DNA of 64,000 nt from Ferruginibacter sp. Lineage in GTDB: Bacteria; Bacteroidota; Bacteroidia; Chitinophagales; Chitinophagaceae. The stretch covers positions 124,001 through 188,000 of the forward strand of contig JAGOAX010000009.1 of the NCBI GenBank assembly GCA_017983695.1, read 5' to 3'. Below are positions 7,694 to 16,451 of this stretch, piece by piece; the first letter of the stretch is position 1; the number at the start of each line of letters is the position of its first letter. Below the pieces are notes generated by a model. The model searched no databases and was not told where the DNA came from. It saw nothing but the letters and a program-made list of their open reading frames with translations. A program made the position numbers and the translations under genes.

Positions 7694-8378
7694 TTTTTAA
7701 TTCCTCCTGTAATTGGTCATCAATATTTTTTATAACTGCAGGCAAAGTAAATTTAAGGTAATGTATCTTGTTACTTTGGGCAATGTCTAAACTTTCGTAA
7801 TGAGTCTTAATTTTCAACTCTTCTTTAATATAGGGCTGCTTATAAACATCGCTGCAATCTTCAACAATGGTTAACCCGTAAAGTTCAATTACTTTTTTAG
7901 TAAAATGATACAGATCGGGAGAGTCTGTTTTTAAATGTATTACGCCGGAAGGCTTTAATACCTGCTGATATAAGCGTAAAAAACGGGGGTGTGTTAATCT
8001 TCTTTTTGCTTTTGAAACCCGTAACTGCGGATCGGGAAAAGTGATCCATATTTCATCCACCTCCTCCGCAATAAAATAATCGGTAAGCATTTCAATCTGT
8101 GTACGTAAAAAAGCAGCATTGGTAATCTTTTCTTCAAGGCATTTTTTTGCTCCTATATACATTCTGTTGCCCTTTACATCCACACCAATACAATTCTGTT
8201 GTGGAAATAATCTGGCCATGCCAACGGTATATTCTCCCCTGCCACAAGCCAGTTCTAAAATAACCGGGTTTGTATTTTTAAAATAGCCGCCCCATTTACC
8301 TTGCATTTCTTTTGGATACTCCAATACATTGGTAAATGTCTTTAAATCGGCAAAGCGTTGTAATTTTTTTTGTGCCAT
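7677..8378 (-). CDS. trmB: tRNA (guanine-N7-)-methyltransferase
   Basis: SAM-dependent methyltransferase forming m7G46 in tRNA. Visible TrmB signatures are LELACGRGEYTVGMA (SAM motif I), CIGVDVKGNRMYIGAKK, and ITFPDPQ followed by RLTHPRFL (the catalytic PDP loop). The ATG at 8378 gives 233 aa. A TTG at 8387 is possible but lies inside the promoter -7 box (8385-8392), and transcription would start at about the A of the ATG, so 8378 is preferred and the mRNA is probably leaderless. It heads a minus-strand operon with the DUF5522, alkyltransferase-like and OB-like genes. Confidence 0.95.
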   Translation of the reverse strand: MAQKKLQRFADLKTFTNVLEYPKEMQGKWGGYFKNTNPVILELACGRGEYTVGMARLFPQQNCIGVDVKGNRMYIGAKKCLEEKITNAAFLRTQIEMLTDYFIAEEVDEIWITFPDPQLRVSKAKRRLTHPRFLRLYQQVLKPSGVIHLKTDSPDLYHFTKKVIELYGLTIVEDCSDVYKQPYIKEELKIKTHYESLDIAQSNKIHYLKFTLPAVIKNIDDQLQEELKNEQPG

Positions 8379-8384
8379 GGGCGG

Positions 8385-8392
8385 CAAAGATA
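8385..8392 (-). promoter_or_regulatory. Promoter -7 box of trmB (leaderless start)
   Basis: On the minus strand TATCTTTG exactly matches TAnnTTTG. The consensus start point, 7 nt downstream of its G, coincides with the A of the trmB ATG at 8378, predicting a leaderless mRNA and ruling out the upstream TTG as start. Confidence 0.65.
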
Positions 8393-8418
8393 ATTAAACG
8401 GCTATTGATTTTGCAGCG

Positions 8419-9351
8419 TTAAATCTTAAGCTGAAAACCTGCCCCAACAATAGATTTTAATTGTAATGCAGGCATGTTTTTGTCTTCTCCAAATATCCTG
8501 GTATCATCGTCATAAATAACATCAAAACTCCAGTTAAAGGAAAGCATTTTAAAAACTTTTACGGCTAAAATATTTGTCATATAAACATCAACATTCCAGG
8601 GATTTTTTTTATAGTTGGAAAACAGGTCTAGCCTTGATTTATAGGTTAGGTTTTTAGCCAATTCTTTTTGATAGTTTACTGTTGCAAATGCGCCCAGTTG
8701 ATTAATAATACTTTTACCAGTATCTACACCATATGCTGCTTTTGATGACAGGCTGTCGTTTAATACAATAACCCAACGTGAGGTAAGAGGAGATAAAAAA
8801 AGCGATATCTCTTTTTTGGGTTTATAATCTACACCAAAGCTGGTAAGTATATATCCGGGGGATAAAAAGCCGGATGCGTACACCTTTTCAGTTTTGGCAG
8901 AGTAAGAATACCCATTAAAAAATTGTGTTCTGAAATTAAAAAGTGTACCTACAGTTGTTTTTTTATTGACGGAATAGTTTTGTTTGGAAACAAGATCTAT
9001 CCTGTCATCATTTTTTCTGGAGCCAAGGGTGGTTGTTTTTAAAAAACCAAATACCAGGTCAAGTGAATTATCCCAGTTAAAATTATTTTTTTTATAGGTA
9101 GCGTACAAGTTAAGTGTGGTATTGATGTTAATCGAAAAGTCATCGCCACCTGCAGCCCAATTACTTAAACTACCCTGTCCAAGATTTAAGCGGTATAAAC
9201 CTCCCTTTTTCCATTGTTTTTTTGAAGTATCAGGCACAGGAACTTTAGCAGTAACACTGCCTGATTCTAACTGAAGTGTTCTTATTATTTTATCCTGAGC
9301 TGTAACACAAAGGGACAAAAGAAAAACACCAAGCATCAACATTAATTTCAT
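8419..9351 (-). CDS. DUF3078 secreted/outer-membrane protein
   Basis: 310 aa from the ATG at 9351, which begins a classical signal peptide (MKLMLMLGVFLLSLCVTAQ). An in-frame upstream start would put 17 non-signal residues in front and is rejected. The mature part is rich in alternating aromatic/polar strands (GGLYRLNLGQGSLSNWAAGG, NLYATYKKNNFNWDNSLDL), the hallmark of Bacteroidota DUF3078, and looks like an outer-membrane beta barrel. Function is unknown. It is alone between the trmB operon and the GntR gene, in the same orientation as both. Confidence 0.85.
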   Translation of the reverse strand: MKLMLMLGVFLLSLCVTAQDKIIRTLQLESGSVTAKVPVPDTSKKQWKKGGLYRLNLGQGSLSNWAAGGDDFSININTTLNLYATYKKNNFNWDNSLDLVFGFLKTTTLGSRKNDDRIDLVSKQNYSVNKKTTVGTLFNFRTQFFNGYSYSAKTEKVYASGFLSPGYILTSFGVDYKPKKEISLFLSPLTSRWVIVLNDSLSSKAAYGVDTGKSIINQLGAFATVNYQKELAKNLTYKSRLDLFSNYKKNPWNVDVYMTNILAVKVFKMLSFNWSFDVIYDDDTRIFGEDKNMPALQLKSIVGAGFQLKI

Positions 9352-9535
9352 GTAAAAGGTTGTTAGGTTTAAGGAAGTGCAAAGAAAGTAATGAAAATGC
9401 AAATGTTATGCAAAAATATGATTGAATAATGGAGATGTACTTTAATGGGCAGGAATTTGAAAGCAAAAGCTGGAAATTCCGTTTTGGAATTAGTATAAAA
9501 GCGAATGGAAGGGTTATAGTTAATTCTGGACTTTT

Positions 9536-10243
9536 TTATTCAAACAACCGGGCAAAGTGGTTCTCCAAGTGATTCCTCATACCATTCCTAAATTTTTCAG
9601 GGTCTCCATTTTCTAAAATATCTACAAGCTCTTTGTGAGAAACGAACATTTTTAATAAGGACTGTTTTTTCAGTAAACCGCTATTATGTACATAGTCAAA
9701 AACAGGTAATAGCATTTTTTGAAATTTTTTTAATGTCGCATTACCTGTAATTTCATAGAGCTTACCATGAAATGCAATTTCATGTTCAACATTAAAAAGG
9801 TGGTATTGTGTAGCCGGTGGTTCGTCATCGACAATCGCATGCAATGCTTTTATATCTTCCTTGGAAATGCGGTGATAAAGCAGGTCAGCCATTCCTATTT
9901 CTAAAACCAATCGTATTTCAAATACTTCTCTTAATGTTTCAGGAGATAGAATATGAGGGTTCATGCTTTTACTCATATTCCCGAACAAATCCGGGCTGGT
10001 TATAACAGCTCCTTTTTTCTTTTTTGATTCTATCAAACCCATCATTCTTAACCTTAACAATGCTTCTCTTATCACAGTTCTGCTAACGCCCAGCTTGTCT
10101 GCCAATTCCAGTTCAGTAGGTATTGAATCCCCAATTTTCAATTTCTTTTGCTGAAGTAACTGTACAAGATTGTTTTCTACTTTATCTACAAGACTTGTAT
10201 TTTCTATGGATTTGAAAGTTTCATTTAAGGCCTGCTCCATCAT
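9536..10243 (-). CDS. GntR/FadR-subfamily transcriptional regulator
   Basis: 235 aa. The N-terminal winged helix-turn-helix (about residues 35-85: IPTELELADKLGVSRTVIRE, then ALLRLRMMGLIESKKKKGA) is typical GntR. The C-terminal all-helical domain of about 140 aa with conserved acidic/His positions (FEIRLVLE, HFH-like AFHGKLYE) is the FCD ligand-binding domain. It is divergent from the sialic acid locus, so it is the likely local regulator, an analogue of E. coli NanR, with Neu5Ac, ManNAc or a related sugar as effector. Two palindromes in the shared 181-bp gap are candidate operators. The effector is inferred only from context. Confidence 0.92.
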   Translation of the reverse strand: MMEQALNETFKSIENTSLVDKVENNLVQLLQQKKLKIGDSIPTELELADKLGVSRTVIREALLRLRMMGLIESKKKKGAVITSPDLFGNMSKSMNPHILSPETLREVFEIRLVLEIGMADLLYHRISKEDIKALHAIVDDEPPATQYHLFNVEHEIAFHGKLYEITGNATLKKFQKMLLPVFDYVHNSGLLKKQSLLKMFVSHKELVDILENGDPEKFRNGMRNHLENHFARLFE

Positions 10244-10252
10244 TAATATGTA

Positions 10253-10267
10253 TTACTTAATAAGTAA
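10253..10267. promoter_or_regulatory. Palindrome next to the GntR start (operator candidate)
   Basis: TTACTT-AAT-AAGTAA is a perfect inverted repeat 10 bp upstream of the GntR gene start codon, placed where a repressor would block its transcription or early elongation. It does not show the GT-N3-AC core of FadR-type sites, so its owner is uncertain. Confidence 0.4.
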
Positions 10268-10383
10268 AAGCTAAGTTACAAAAAAAGTAGAAATAAATAC
10301 ATTTTGTTTATAAGTCATTTATAATCAATACGTAAATAAGCTAAAATTATTTTTTGGTAAATCCGGGCAAACATTATACTTTC

Positions 10384-10400
10384 ATTATGTTATACATAAT
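10384..10400. promoter_or_regulatory. GntR operator candidate upstream of susC
   Basis: ATTATG-TTATA-CATAAT is a 17-bp inverted repeat ending 24 bp before the susC ATG. Its centre ATGT-TAT-ACAT contains the GT-N3-AC core known for FadR-subfamily GntR regulators. The divergent GntR gene makes autologous control of the sialic acid locus the simplest reading. Confidence 0.5.
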
Positions 10401-10424
10401 ACAATTAACGATAAAACTGCTGTT

Positions 10425-13400
10425 ATGAAATTTACCTATCTGAAAGTTTGGCTATTTAGTGCTTGCTTTCTCATCTCTGCGGCCGCATGGTCGCAAGCTC
10501 AAAAAATTTCCGGAAAAGTCACTTCTGAGGATGATAACAAACCTCTATCGGGAGTGAGCATTACTGTAAAAGGAAAAACTGTTGGCACACAAACAAATGC
10601 TAATGGTGATTTTTCCATTGATGCATCGCAGGGCGATGTCTTGATGTTTTCAATTATCGGCTTTGCTTCACAAGAAGTAACAGTTGGTAATTCTTTAACT
10701 ATTACATTAGTGATGAAAACCGACGCTTCTAATCTTGGAGAAGTGGTAGTGGTAGGTTATGGTACGGTTAAACGTTCAAAACTTACTTCTTCTGTTTCAA
10801 AGCTGGATAAGAAATATCTTGAAACAGGTGTACGTTCCAACCCTGCTCAAGCGTTGGCAGGAACTATTCCCGGCTTAAGGGTTTCAACAGGTACTGGCCG
10901 ACCCGGTTCATTACCTGCTATTACTTTGAGAGGAGGTACCAATTTTGACGGAAGTGGAAGTCCATTGGTAATTATGGATGGACAGATAAGGGGTTCATTA
11001 AGTGATATAAATCCTGAAGAGATTGAAAGTATCGAGGTGTTGAAAGATGCATCTGCAACTGCAATTTATGGTGCAAGAGCAAGCAATGGAGTTATTTTAA
11101 TTACATCTAAAAGAGGGAAGGCTGGTTCTTCGGCAATAACTTTAAAAGTAAAAAGAGGTAATAATAAGCTGAATGTACCTTACACATTTTTAGATGGGGG
11201 TGATTATATCAAATGGGCCAGGTTGGGTGCAGAACAAGCTATAAAAAATGGAACATTGGCTGTTACCAATGTTGCCGGAGCAGGCCCAAGAGGTACTGGT
11301 AATGTTTATAAAGATGCGTCGGGAAATATTCTTGATGGAAATTTTGATTCCAGGGCTATATGGAGTGTAATGCGGTTAGATGCCATTAACCAGGAATTAT
11401 TGAGCCAACCAGGTTGGAAGCAAATGAAGGATGTAATTAAAACAAATGCTGCCGGCAACTATGACCCCAACGGAACTTATGCTGATTTGATTTACAAAGA
11501 CTTTAATTATGGCGATTATGGGTTAAATCAAAGTGCTATTACTCAAGACTATAATATTGGAATGAGTAGCGGTAACGATAGGGGAAAGTATTTTGCCAAT
11601 TTGGGTTATTACGACGAAGGCGGATTGTCGCTTAAAACTTTTTATAAAAGGGTGAATTTTAGTTTCAACAGTGATTATAAAATTAATCAGTGGGTTAAAT
11701 CAGAAAGCAGTCTCCAATTCGCCATAGCAAACTGGAGAGACGAATCGCTTCAAAATGGTGAAACAAATTATTGGGGTCGTATGCTTTCTGCTCCACCAAC
11801 CATGAGGGGTACAAATGCAAAAGGAGAACTTATTTTAGGGCGTGATGCAAGCGATGGTAACCCAATTGTAAATATTGACAAATACAAAAGAAAAAATCAA
11901 TCAGACAAATTTACTCTTAGCCAGGCTTTCAGGGCTGATATAAATAAGAATTTATATCTTAAAGTGAGTGGGCTTCTAATGTATGATGAAGGTTTCTTTG
12001 AAGCATTTAACCAGGATTTTCGTACCGGTATCATGAGTTTGACCAATGTTAATACCGGGTGGAACAGAACAAGAAGCACATCTGCCTCTTTTGACAGAAC
12101 AATACGGCAAACCTACAATGCTATCATTAATTACGATAAAACATTCTTTACAAAGCACAATGTAGCTGCAATGGCGGGATTTGAATATTATGATTCCTAT
12201 AACAAAGGTCTCGCTGCCAGCGGTGCACTTGCACCAACTGCAGATTTTCAGGATTTGGCTTTAACGCAGAATAATTTAGATCAGCAAACAAGAGGTACCG
12301 ACTCTTACCATGCAAGGGAAAGAATTATGTCTGGTTTTGGCCGGTTAAATTATGATTACGATGGAAAATATCTGGCCACTTTTACGGTGAGAAGAGATGG
12401 CTATTCAAGACTAATAGGCGATAATCAATACGGTACTTTCCCGGCTTTTTCCGTAGGATGGTTAGCGCATAAAGAAAAGTTCATGGAGTCAACAAAAAAC
12501 TGGCTATCCTATTTGAAACTGAGAGGCAGTTGGGGTAAAAATGGTAATATAGGAGGCATTGGTACATATGAATTACAGGGTGCTTACGGCGCTCAAACAC
12601 CTTACAACGGAACCACTGGATTTCTGCAAACCGGAGTTGCAAACCCTAAATTGAAATGGGAAAAAACCAATACTGTAGAAGTTGGTTCTGAAATGGGTTT
12701 CCTGAAGAACAGGATAAATGCATCGGTTGCTTATTATAACAGAATTACTAATGATAAAATTGCCAGTGTTTTATTGCCAACTTCTTCAGGCGTTTCAAGT
12801 ATCCGTACCAATAACGGTAGTATGAGAAACAGGGGGATTGAACTGGAAGTTTCTTACAAAGTAATTCAAAATAAAGAGTTGACATGGCAGTTTGGTTTTA
12901 ATGCTGCCCGGAATAAAAATACAATACTTACACTTCCCTTTAATGGAATTGAAAATAACAGGCAGGGAGGCCAGCAAATTTATGATCCCAAAACAGGTAA
13001 GGTTATTTGGGTAGGTGGTTTCCAGGAAGGCCAGGAATGGGGTGAAGTATTTGGCTTTGTAAGTGAAGGTGTCATCAGGGATGCTAAGGACTTAGCTGAC
13101 TATAATAAAATAGATTTAGCTGCCGGACAGGTTTGGTATAATGGTTCTGCAGGAAGAAGAGTGGCTAGCCAGCAACTGCTTACACAAAGAGGATTAACTT
13201 TTGCAGCTGGTTGGATTCCTACTCAACTCGGAGATATGAAATGGAAAGATATAGACAAGAACGATACCATTGATACAAGAGATATGGTTTCCCTTGGTCG
13301 TCAAATTCCCCGTTGGACAGGTGGTTTCAATACTTCTTTAACGTATAAAGGGTTCACTCTCTTTACAAGGATAGACTTTGGATTTGGACATATTCAACAG

Positions 13401-13793
13401 GACTTTATGCAGCTATGGGCATTGGCCTGTGCACAGGGAGAATTTAACCCAACAGATGTAGTAAAAGATACATGGACGCCTGATAATCCAAATGCAGCTT
13501 TTCCAAGATATGTATGGGCAGACCAGTTAAATGCGAAAAATTTCGACAGGCCAAGCAGTATGTTTTGGGTGAAATCAAATTACCTGTCATTCAGAGAGGT
13601 ATCGTTGAGTTATTCTGTACCGGTTTCGTTGTTAAAAAGAGCAAAAATGTCGGCATTGACGTTTACAGCAACAGGGCAAAATCTTGGATACATAACCAAC
13701 AAGCAGTTGAATTTACCAGAACGTACCGGGTCTCAAAACAGTGCGTACACAATACCAACACAGATAATTCTTGGTGCTAACCTGACCTTTTAA
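10425..13793 (+). CDS. SusC/RagA-family TonB-linked outer membrane transporter
   Basis: 1122 aa TonB-dependent outer-membrane importer of oligosaccharides that works with the SusD-like lipoprotein that follows. It has a signal peptide (residues 1-23, ending AAWSQA) and a carboxypeptidase-D-like domain (about 27-105, GKVTSEDDNKPLSGVSITVKG). It then has the EVVVVGYGTVKRS TonB-region signature near 108, a plug domain (about 115-230, with SIEVLKDASATAIYGARASNG) and a long beta barrel to a terminal aromatic residue (ILGANLTF). With sialic acid genes downstream it probably imports sialic acid or sialyl-oligosaccharides, as NanO does in Tannerella and Bacteroides. Substrate is from context. Confidence 0.95.
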   Translation: MKFTYLKVWLFSACFLISAAAWSQAQKISGKVTSEDDNKPLSGVSITVKGKTVGTQTNANGDFSIDASQGDVLMFSIIGFASQEVTVGNSLTITLVMKTDASNLGEVVVVGYGTVKRSKLTSSVSKLDKKYLETGVRSNPAQALAGTIPGLRVSTGTGRPGSLPAITLRGGTNFDGSGSPLVIMDGQIRGSLSDINPEEIESIEVLKDASATAIYGARASNGVILITSKRGKAGSSAITLKVKRGNNKLNVPYTFLDGGDYIKWARLGAEQAIKNGTLAVTNVAGAGPRGTGNVYKDASGNILDGNFDSRAIWSVMRLDAINQELLSQPGWKQMKDVIKTNAAGNYDPNGTYADLIYKDFNYGDYGLNQSAITQDYNIGMSSGNDRGKYFANLGYYDEGGLSLKTFYKRVNFSFNSDYKINQWVKSESSLQFAIANWRDESLQNGETNYWGRMLSAPPTMRGTNAKGELILGRDASDGNPIVNIDKYKRKNQSDKFTLSQAFRADINKNLYLKVSGLLMYDEGFFEAFNQDFRTGIMSLTNVNTGWNRTRSTSASFDRTIRQTYNAIINYDKTFFTKHNVAAMAGFEYYDSYNKGLAASGALAPTADFQDLALTQNNLDQQTRGTDSYHARERIMSGFGRLNYDYDGKYLATFTVRRDGYSRLIGDNQYGTFPAFSVGWLAHKEKFMESTKNWLSYLKLRGSWGKNGNIGGIGTYELQGAYGAQTPYNGTTGFLQTGVANPKLKWEKTNTVEVGSEMGFLKNRINASVAYYNRITNDKIASVLLPTSSGVSSIRTNNGSMRNRGIELEVSYKVIQNKELTWQFGFNAARNKNTILTLPFNGIENNRQGGQQIYDPKTGKVIWVGGFQEGQEWGEVFGFVSEGVIRDAKDLADYNKIDLAAGQVWYNGSAGRRVASQQLLTQRGLTFAAGWIPTQLGDMKWKDIDKNDTIDTRDMVSLGRQIPRWTGGFNTSLTYKGFTLFTRIDFGFGHIQQDFMQLWALACAQGEFNPTDVVKDTWTPDNPNAAFPRYVWADQLNAKNFDRPSSMFWVKSNYLSFREVSLSYSVPVSLLKRAKMSALTFTATGQNLGYITNKQLNLPERTGSQNSAYTIPTQIILGANLTF

Positions 13794-13817
13794 TTATTAA
13801 AATAAAAAGCATTTATC

Positions 13818-15386
13818 ATGAATAAGTTTAAATATATATTCTTTGTGATGATGATAGCAATTGCATCAACATCATGTAAAAAAACACTGGAGCTTGTCCC
13901 CGAAGATTATTTTGGTGATAACAGCTTTTGGCAAAACGAATCCCAGGTAACCAATTTTATGGTAGGTATCCATAAACAATTCCGGGATAACCAGTTTATG
14001 TTTAACCGCCTGGGCGAAATGCGTTCAGGTAATTACAGCAATATTGACCGCCAGAATACTTCCCTAAACGAATTACCAATAATTGAACAGCGGATTGATG
14101 AAAACTCATCAGGAGTTGGTAGCTGGGCTGGGTTTTACGGCCCAATCCTGCAGATTAATCTTTTTATTTCAAAAGTAGAAGCCAGTACATTTTTAGCTGA
14201 TGCAAAAAAGCAGTATTTGTTAGGTCAGGCTTTCGGCATGAGGGCATTCTACTATTTCCAGTTATTGCGTACTTATGGCGGTGTGCCATTAAGATTGGAG
14301 CCGGAAGTATTAAATGGCAATACAGACCCTGTAGCGCTTCGTAAAGCCAGGGCAACAGAAGCAGAAGTTTTAGGTGCTATTAAGAGTGATATTAATAAGT
14401 CTGCTACCTCATTTGGAGCTGCTGCAAACCCGACAGATAAAAGTCAATGGGGCCCTAAAGCAACACTAATGCTGAAAGGAGAAACCTATTTATGGTCAGC
14501 AAAAGTTTATGGTACAACGGCTGATTTAGCTGAAGCAAAAACTGCCTTAAACGCTGTAACAGGAAATAGCCTGCAAGCAAGTTTTTCAAACGCTTTTGCT
14601 TATGGCCAAAAAAATAACAATGAAATTATTTTTACCATTCGCTATTTAGTAGGCGAAGCTGAAATGGGAAGTGTAGCGGCATATCTTTATTCTACTTTTA
14701 ATTTCGATAACCTGCATTATAAAGATTCACTGGCAAGCGGTTCCTTACTTGTTGACCCTCTGGTTATAGCAGCTACCAATTCGGCACAAATAATTCAGCG
14801 GTATGGTTACACATTTGCATTATTTCAATCATATGCTGTAACGGACAAGAGAAGAGATGCTACTTTTTATGATTACTATAAAGTAACCAAGACAGGTGTT
14901 CCACCTTATCCGATAACAGTGAGGAATACTGCACTGGTTAAATTCCTTGGAACTATCAGTGCCAATAAAAGATATTTTACTGATGATTGGCCTGTTTACC
15001 GTGAAGCCGACAGATTATTATTGTTAGCGGAAATTGTTAATGCAGAAGGAGGCGATCCATCAAGTTATATAAAACTAATCCGGGACCGTGCATTTGCGCC
15101 TTTGGCTGACCCCACTCCTTTTGTTAACTCATCTAAAGATGCAAATGAATTGGCCATATTTGCGGAACGTAATAAGGAGTTTGTTTATGAAGGGAAAGCC
15201 TGGTATGATTTGCGTAGGATGAAATATGGTTCTGAGCCGCTTGTATACAAAAGTGCCAATCATCCTTATGGTGTTTTAGATAAAGTTACACAAGGGTTTA
15301 AAATTTTATGGCCTATTGAACCTGCAATATGGACGAATGACCCTTTGGTGAATCAAACACCGGGTTATCCTACTGCAAAGCGGTAA
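13818..15386 (+). CDS. SusD/RagB-family surface glycan-binding lipoprotein
   Basis: 522 aa. A lipoprotein signal (IASTSCKKTLELVPEDYF) with lipidation Cys at about residue 20, then TPR-rich SusD architecture: FWQNESQVTNFMVG, MRAFYYFQLLRTYGGVPL, and the C-terminal YKL-type segment ERNKEFVYEGKAWYDLRRMK that marks RagB/SusD. It caps the SusC barrel and binds the glycan at the cell surface. The 24-bp gap to susC shows cotranscription. It is analogous to the sialic acid-binding NanU by position. Confidence 0.94.
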   Translation: MNKFKYIFFVMMIAIASTSCKKTLELVPEDYFGDNSFWQNESQVTNFMVGIHKQFRDNQFMFNRLGEMRSGNYSNIDRQNTSLNELPIIEQRIDENSSGVGSWAGFYGPILQINLFISKVEASTFLADAKKQYLLGQAFGMRAFYYFQLLRTYGGVPLRLEPEVLNGNTDPVALRKARATEAEVLGAIKSDINKSATSFGAAANPTDKSQWGPKATLMLKGETYLWSAKVYGTTADLAEAKTALNAVTGNSLQASFSNAFAYGQKNNNEIIFTIRYLVGEAEMGSVAAYLYSTFNFDNLHYKDSLASGSLLVDPLVIAATNSAQIIQRYGYTFALFQSYAVTDKRRDATFYDYYKVTKTGVPPYPITVRNTALVKFLGTISANKRYFTDDWPVYREADRLLLLAEIVNAEGGDPSSYIKLIRDRAFAPLADPTPFVNSSKDANELAIFAERNKEFVYEGKAWYDLRRMKYGSEPLVYKSANHPYGVLDKVTQGFKILWPIEPAIWTNDPLVNQTPGYPTAKR

Positions 15387-15427
15387 TAACTATTTCTCAT
15401 ATAGCATAAGCAGTTAGCAAGCAATCT

Positions 15428-15455
15428 CCGGGGGTATTCTTGCTCCCGGTTTTTT
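15428..15455 (+). terminator. Possible terminator or attenuator between susD and nanA
   Basis: CCGGG (15428-15432) can pair with CCCGG (15445-15449) around a 12-nt loop, followed by six T. The stem is short. A leaky terminator here would give more SusCD than catabolic enzymes from one promoter. Confidence 0.45.
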
Positions 15456-15503
15456 ATTATTCTATATTCAATAAGTATCTTACTATTTAATTAATACAAT
15501 TAT

Positions 15504-16448
15504 ATGACAATTCAACAATTACAAGGTTTAATAGCAGCGCCATTTACACCCATGCATAAAGACGGGTCATTAAATCTATCCCTCATTCCTTCATATTACG
15601 AAATGCTGAAAGTAAACAGAGTGAACGGGGCTTTTATTTGTGGCTCAACCGGCGAAGGTGTTTCATTAACCTTAAAAGAAAAAAAAGCAGTAGCTGAAGC
15701 ATGGGCTGCCTGTACAAAAAGTGATAATGATTTTATTGTAATGCCATTGTTGGGTGGCACCTGCCTTGCTGATTGTAAGGAGCTGGCATTACATGCAAGG
15801 GAAATTGGATTGAATGCAGTTTCATTTACTGCACCGTTTTATTTTAAACCAGCCAATGTAGAGATGCTTGCACAATGTTGCCAGGAAGTTGCTTCTGTAG
15901 TACCGGATATGCCTTTTTATTATTACCACATTCCTGTATTAACGGGTGTTGATTTTCCGATGTATGATTTGTTGAAAGCAATTAATGGCAGGATACCCAA
16001 TTTTGCAGGCATAAAATATACTCATGAAGATTTTATGGATTTTCTTTCCTGTATCCATTTTCAAAATGGAAAATATGATATGCTTTGGGGAAGGGATGAG
16101 AATATGCTGCCTGCATTATCATTAGGTGCAAAAGCAGCAGTTGGCAGTACATTTAATTATGCAGCACCTTTATATTATAACTTGATTGATGCTTTTAATT
16201 CAGGTGATTTAACCAAAGCTCAATCATTGCAACAACAATCCATTGATATGATTCGGTTGCTGGGTAAATATGGTGGTATTGCAACAGGCAAAGCCTATAT
16301 GAAATTAATCGGTTTAGATTGTGGTGAATTTCGGTTACCTGTTAAGAATATGAGTGCTGACAATTTTGAGTTATTCAAAAAAGAGGTAGGGCAACTTGAG
16401 TTCAGTAATTTCTGTTCCCGAAACCCTGTTGCAGCAAATACGATATAA
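15504..16448 (+). CDS. nanA: N-acetylneuraminate lyase (DHDPS superfamily)
   Basis: 314 aa class I aldolase that splits N-acetylneuraminate into ManNAc and pyruvate in the cytoplasm. Superfamily features in place: GSTGEG (47-52, pyruvate carboxylate binding), Tyr142 in YYYHIP, and Schiff-base Lys172 in GIKYTHEDF. The Y-H-I-P form and the sialic acid neighbourhood favour NanA over dihydrodipicolinate synthase. It is 3 bp before the mutarotase gene. A few C-terminal residues beyond the usual family end look non-conserved. Confidence 0.9.
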   Translation: MTIQQLQGLIAAPFTPMHKDGSLNLSLIPSYYEMLKVNRVNGAFICGSTGEGVSLTLKEKKAVAEAWAACTKSDNDFIVMPLLGGTCLADCKELALHAREIGLNAVSFTAPFYFKPANVEMLAQCCQEVASVVPDMPFYYYHIPVLTGVDFPMYDLLKAINGRIPNFAGIKYTHEDFMDFLSCIHFQNGKYDMLWGRDENMLPALSLGAKAAVGSTFNYAAPLYYNLIDAFNSGDLTKAQSLQQQSIDMIRLLGKYGGIATGKAYMKLIGLDCGEFRLPVKNMSADNFELFKKEVGQLEFSNFCSRNPVAANTI

Positions 16449-16451
16449 TAA

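Noticed and set aside
8379..8387. Upstream TTG start for trmB
   Set aside because: It is within the TAnnTTTG box and upstream of the expected transcription start.
15504..16448. Dihydrodipicolinate synthase for lysine synthesis
   Set aside because: The Y-H-I-P form at the active site and full sialic acid operon context favour N-acetylneuraminate lyase.
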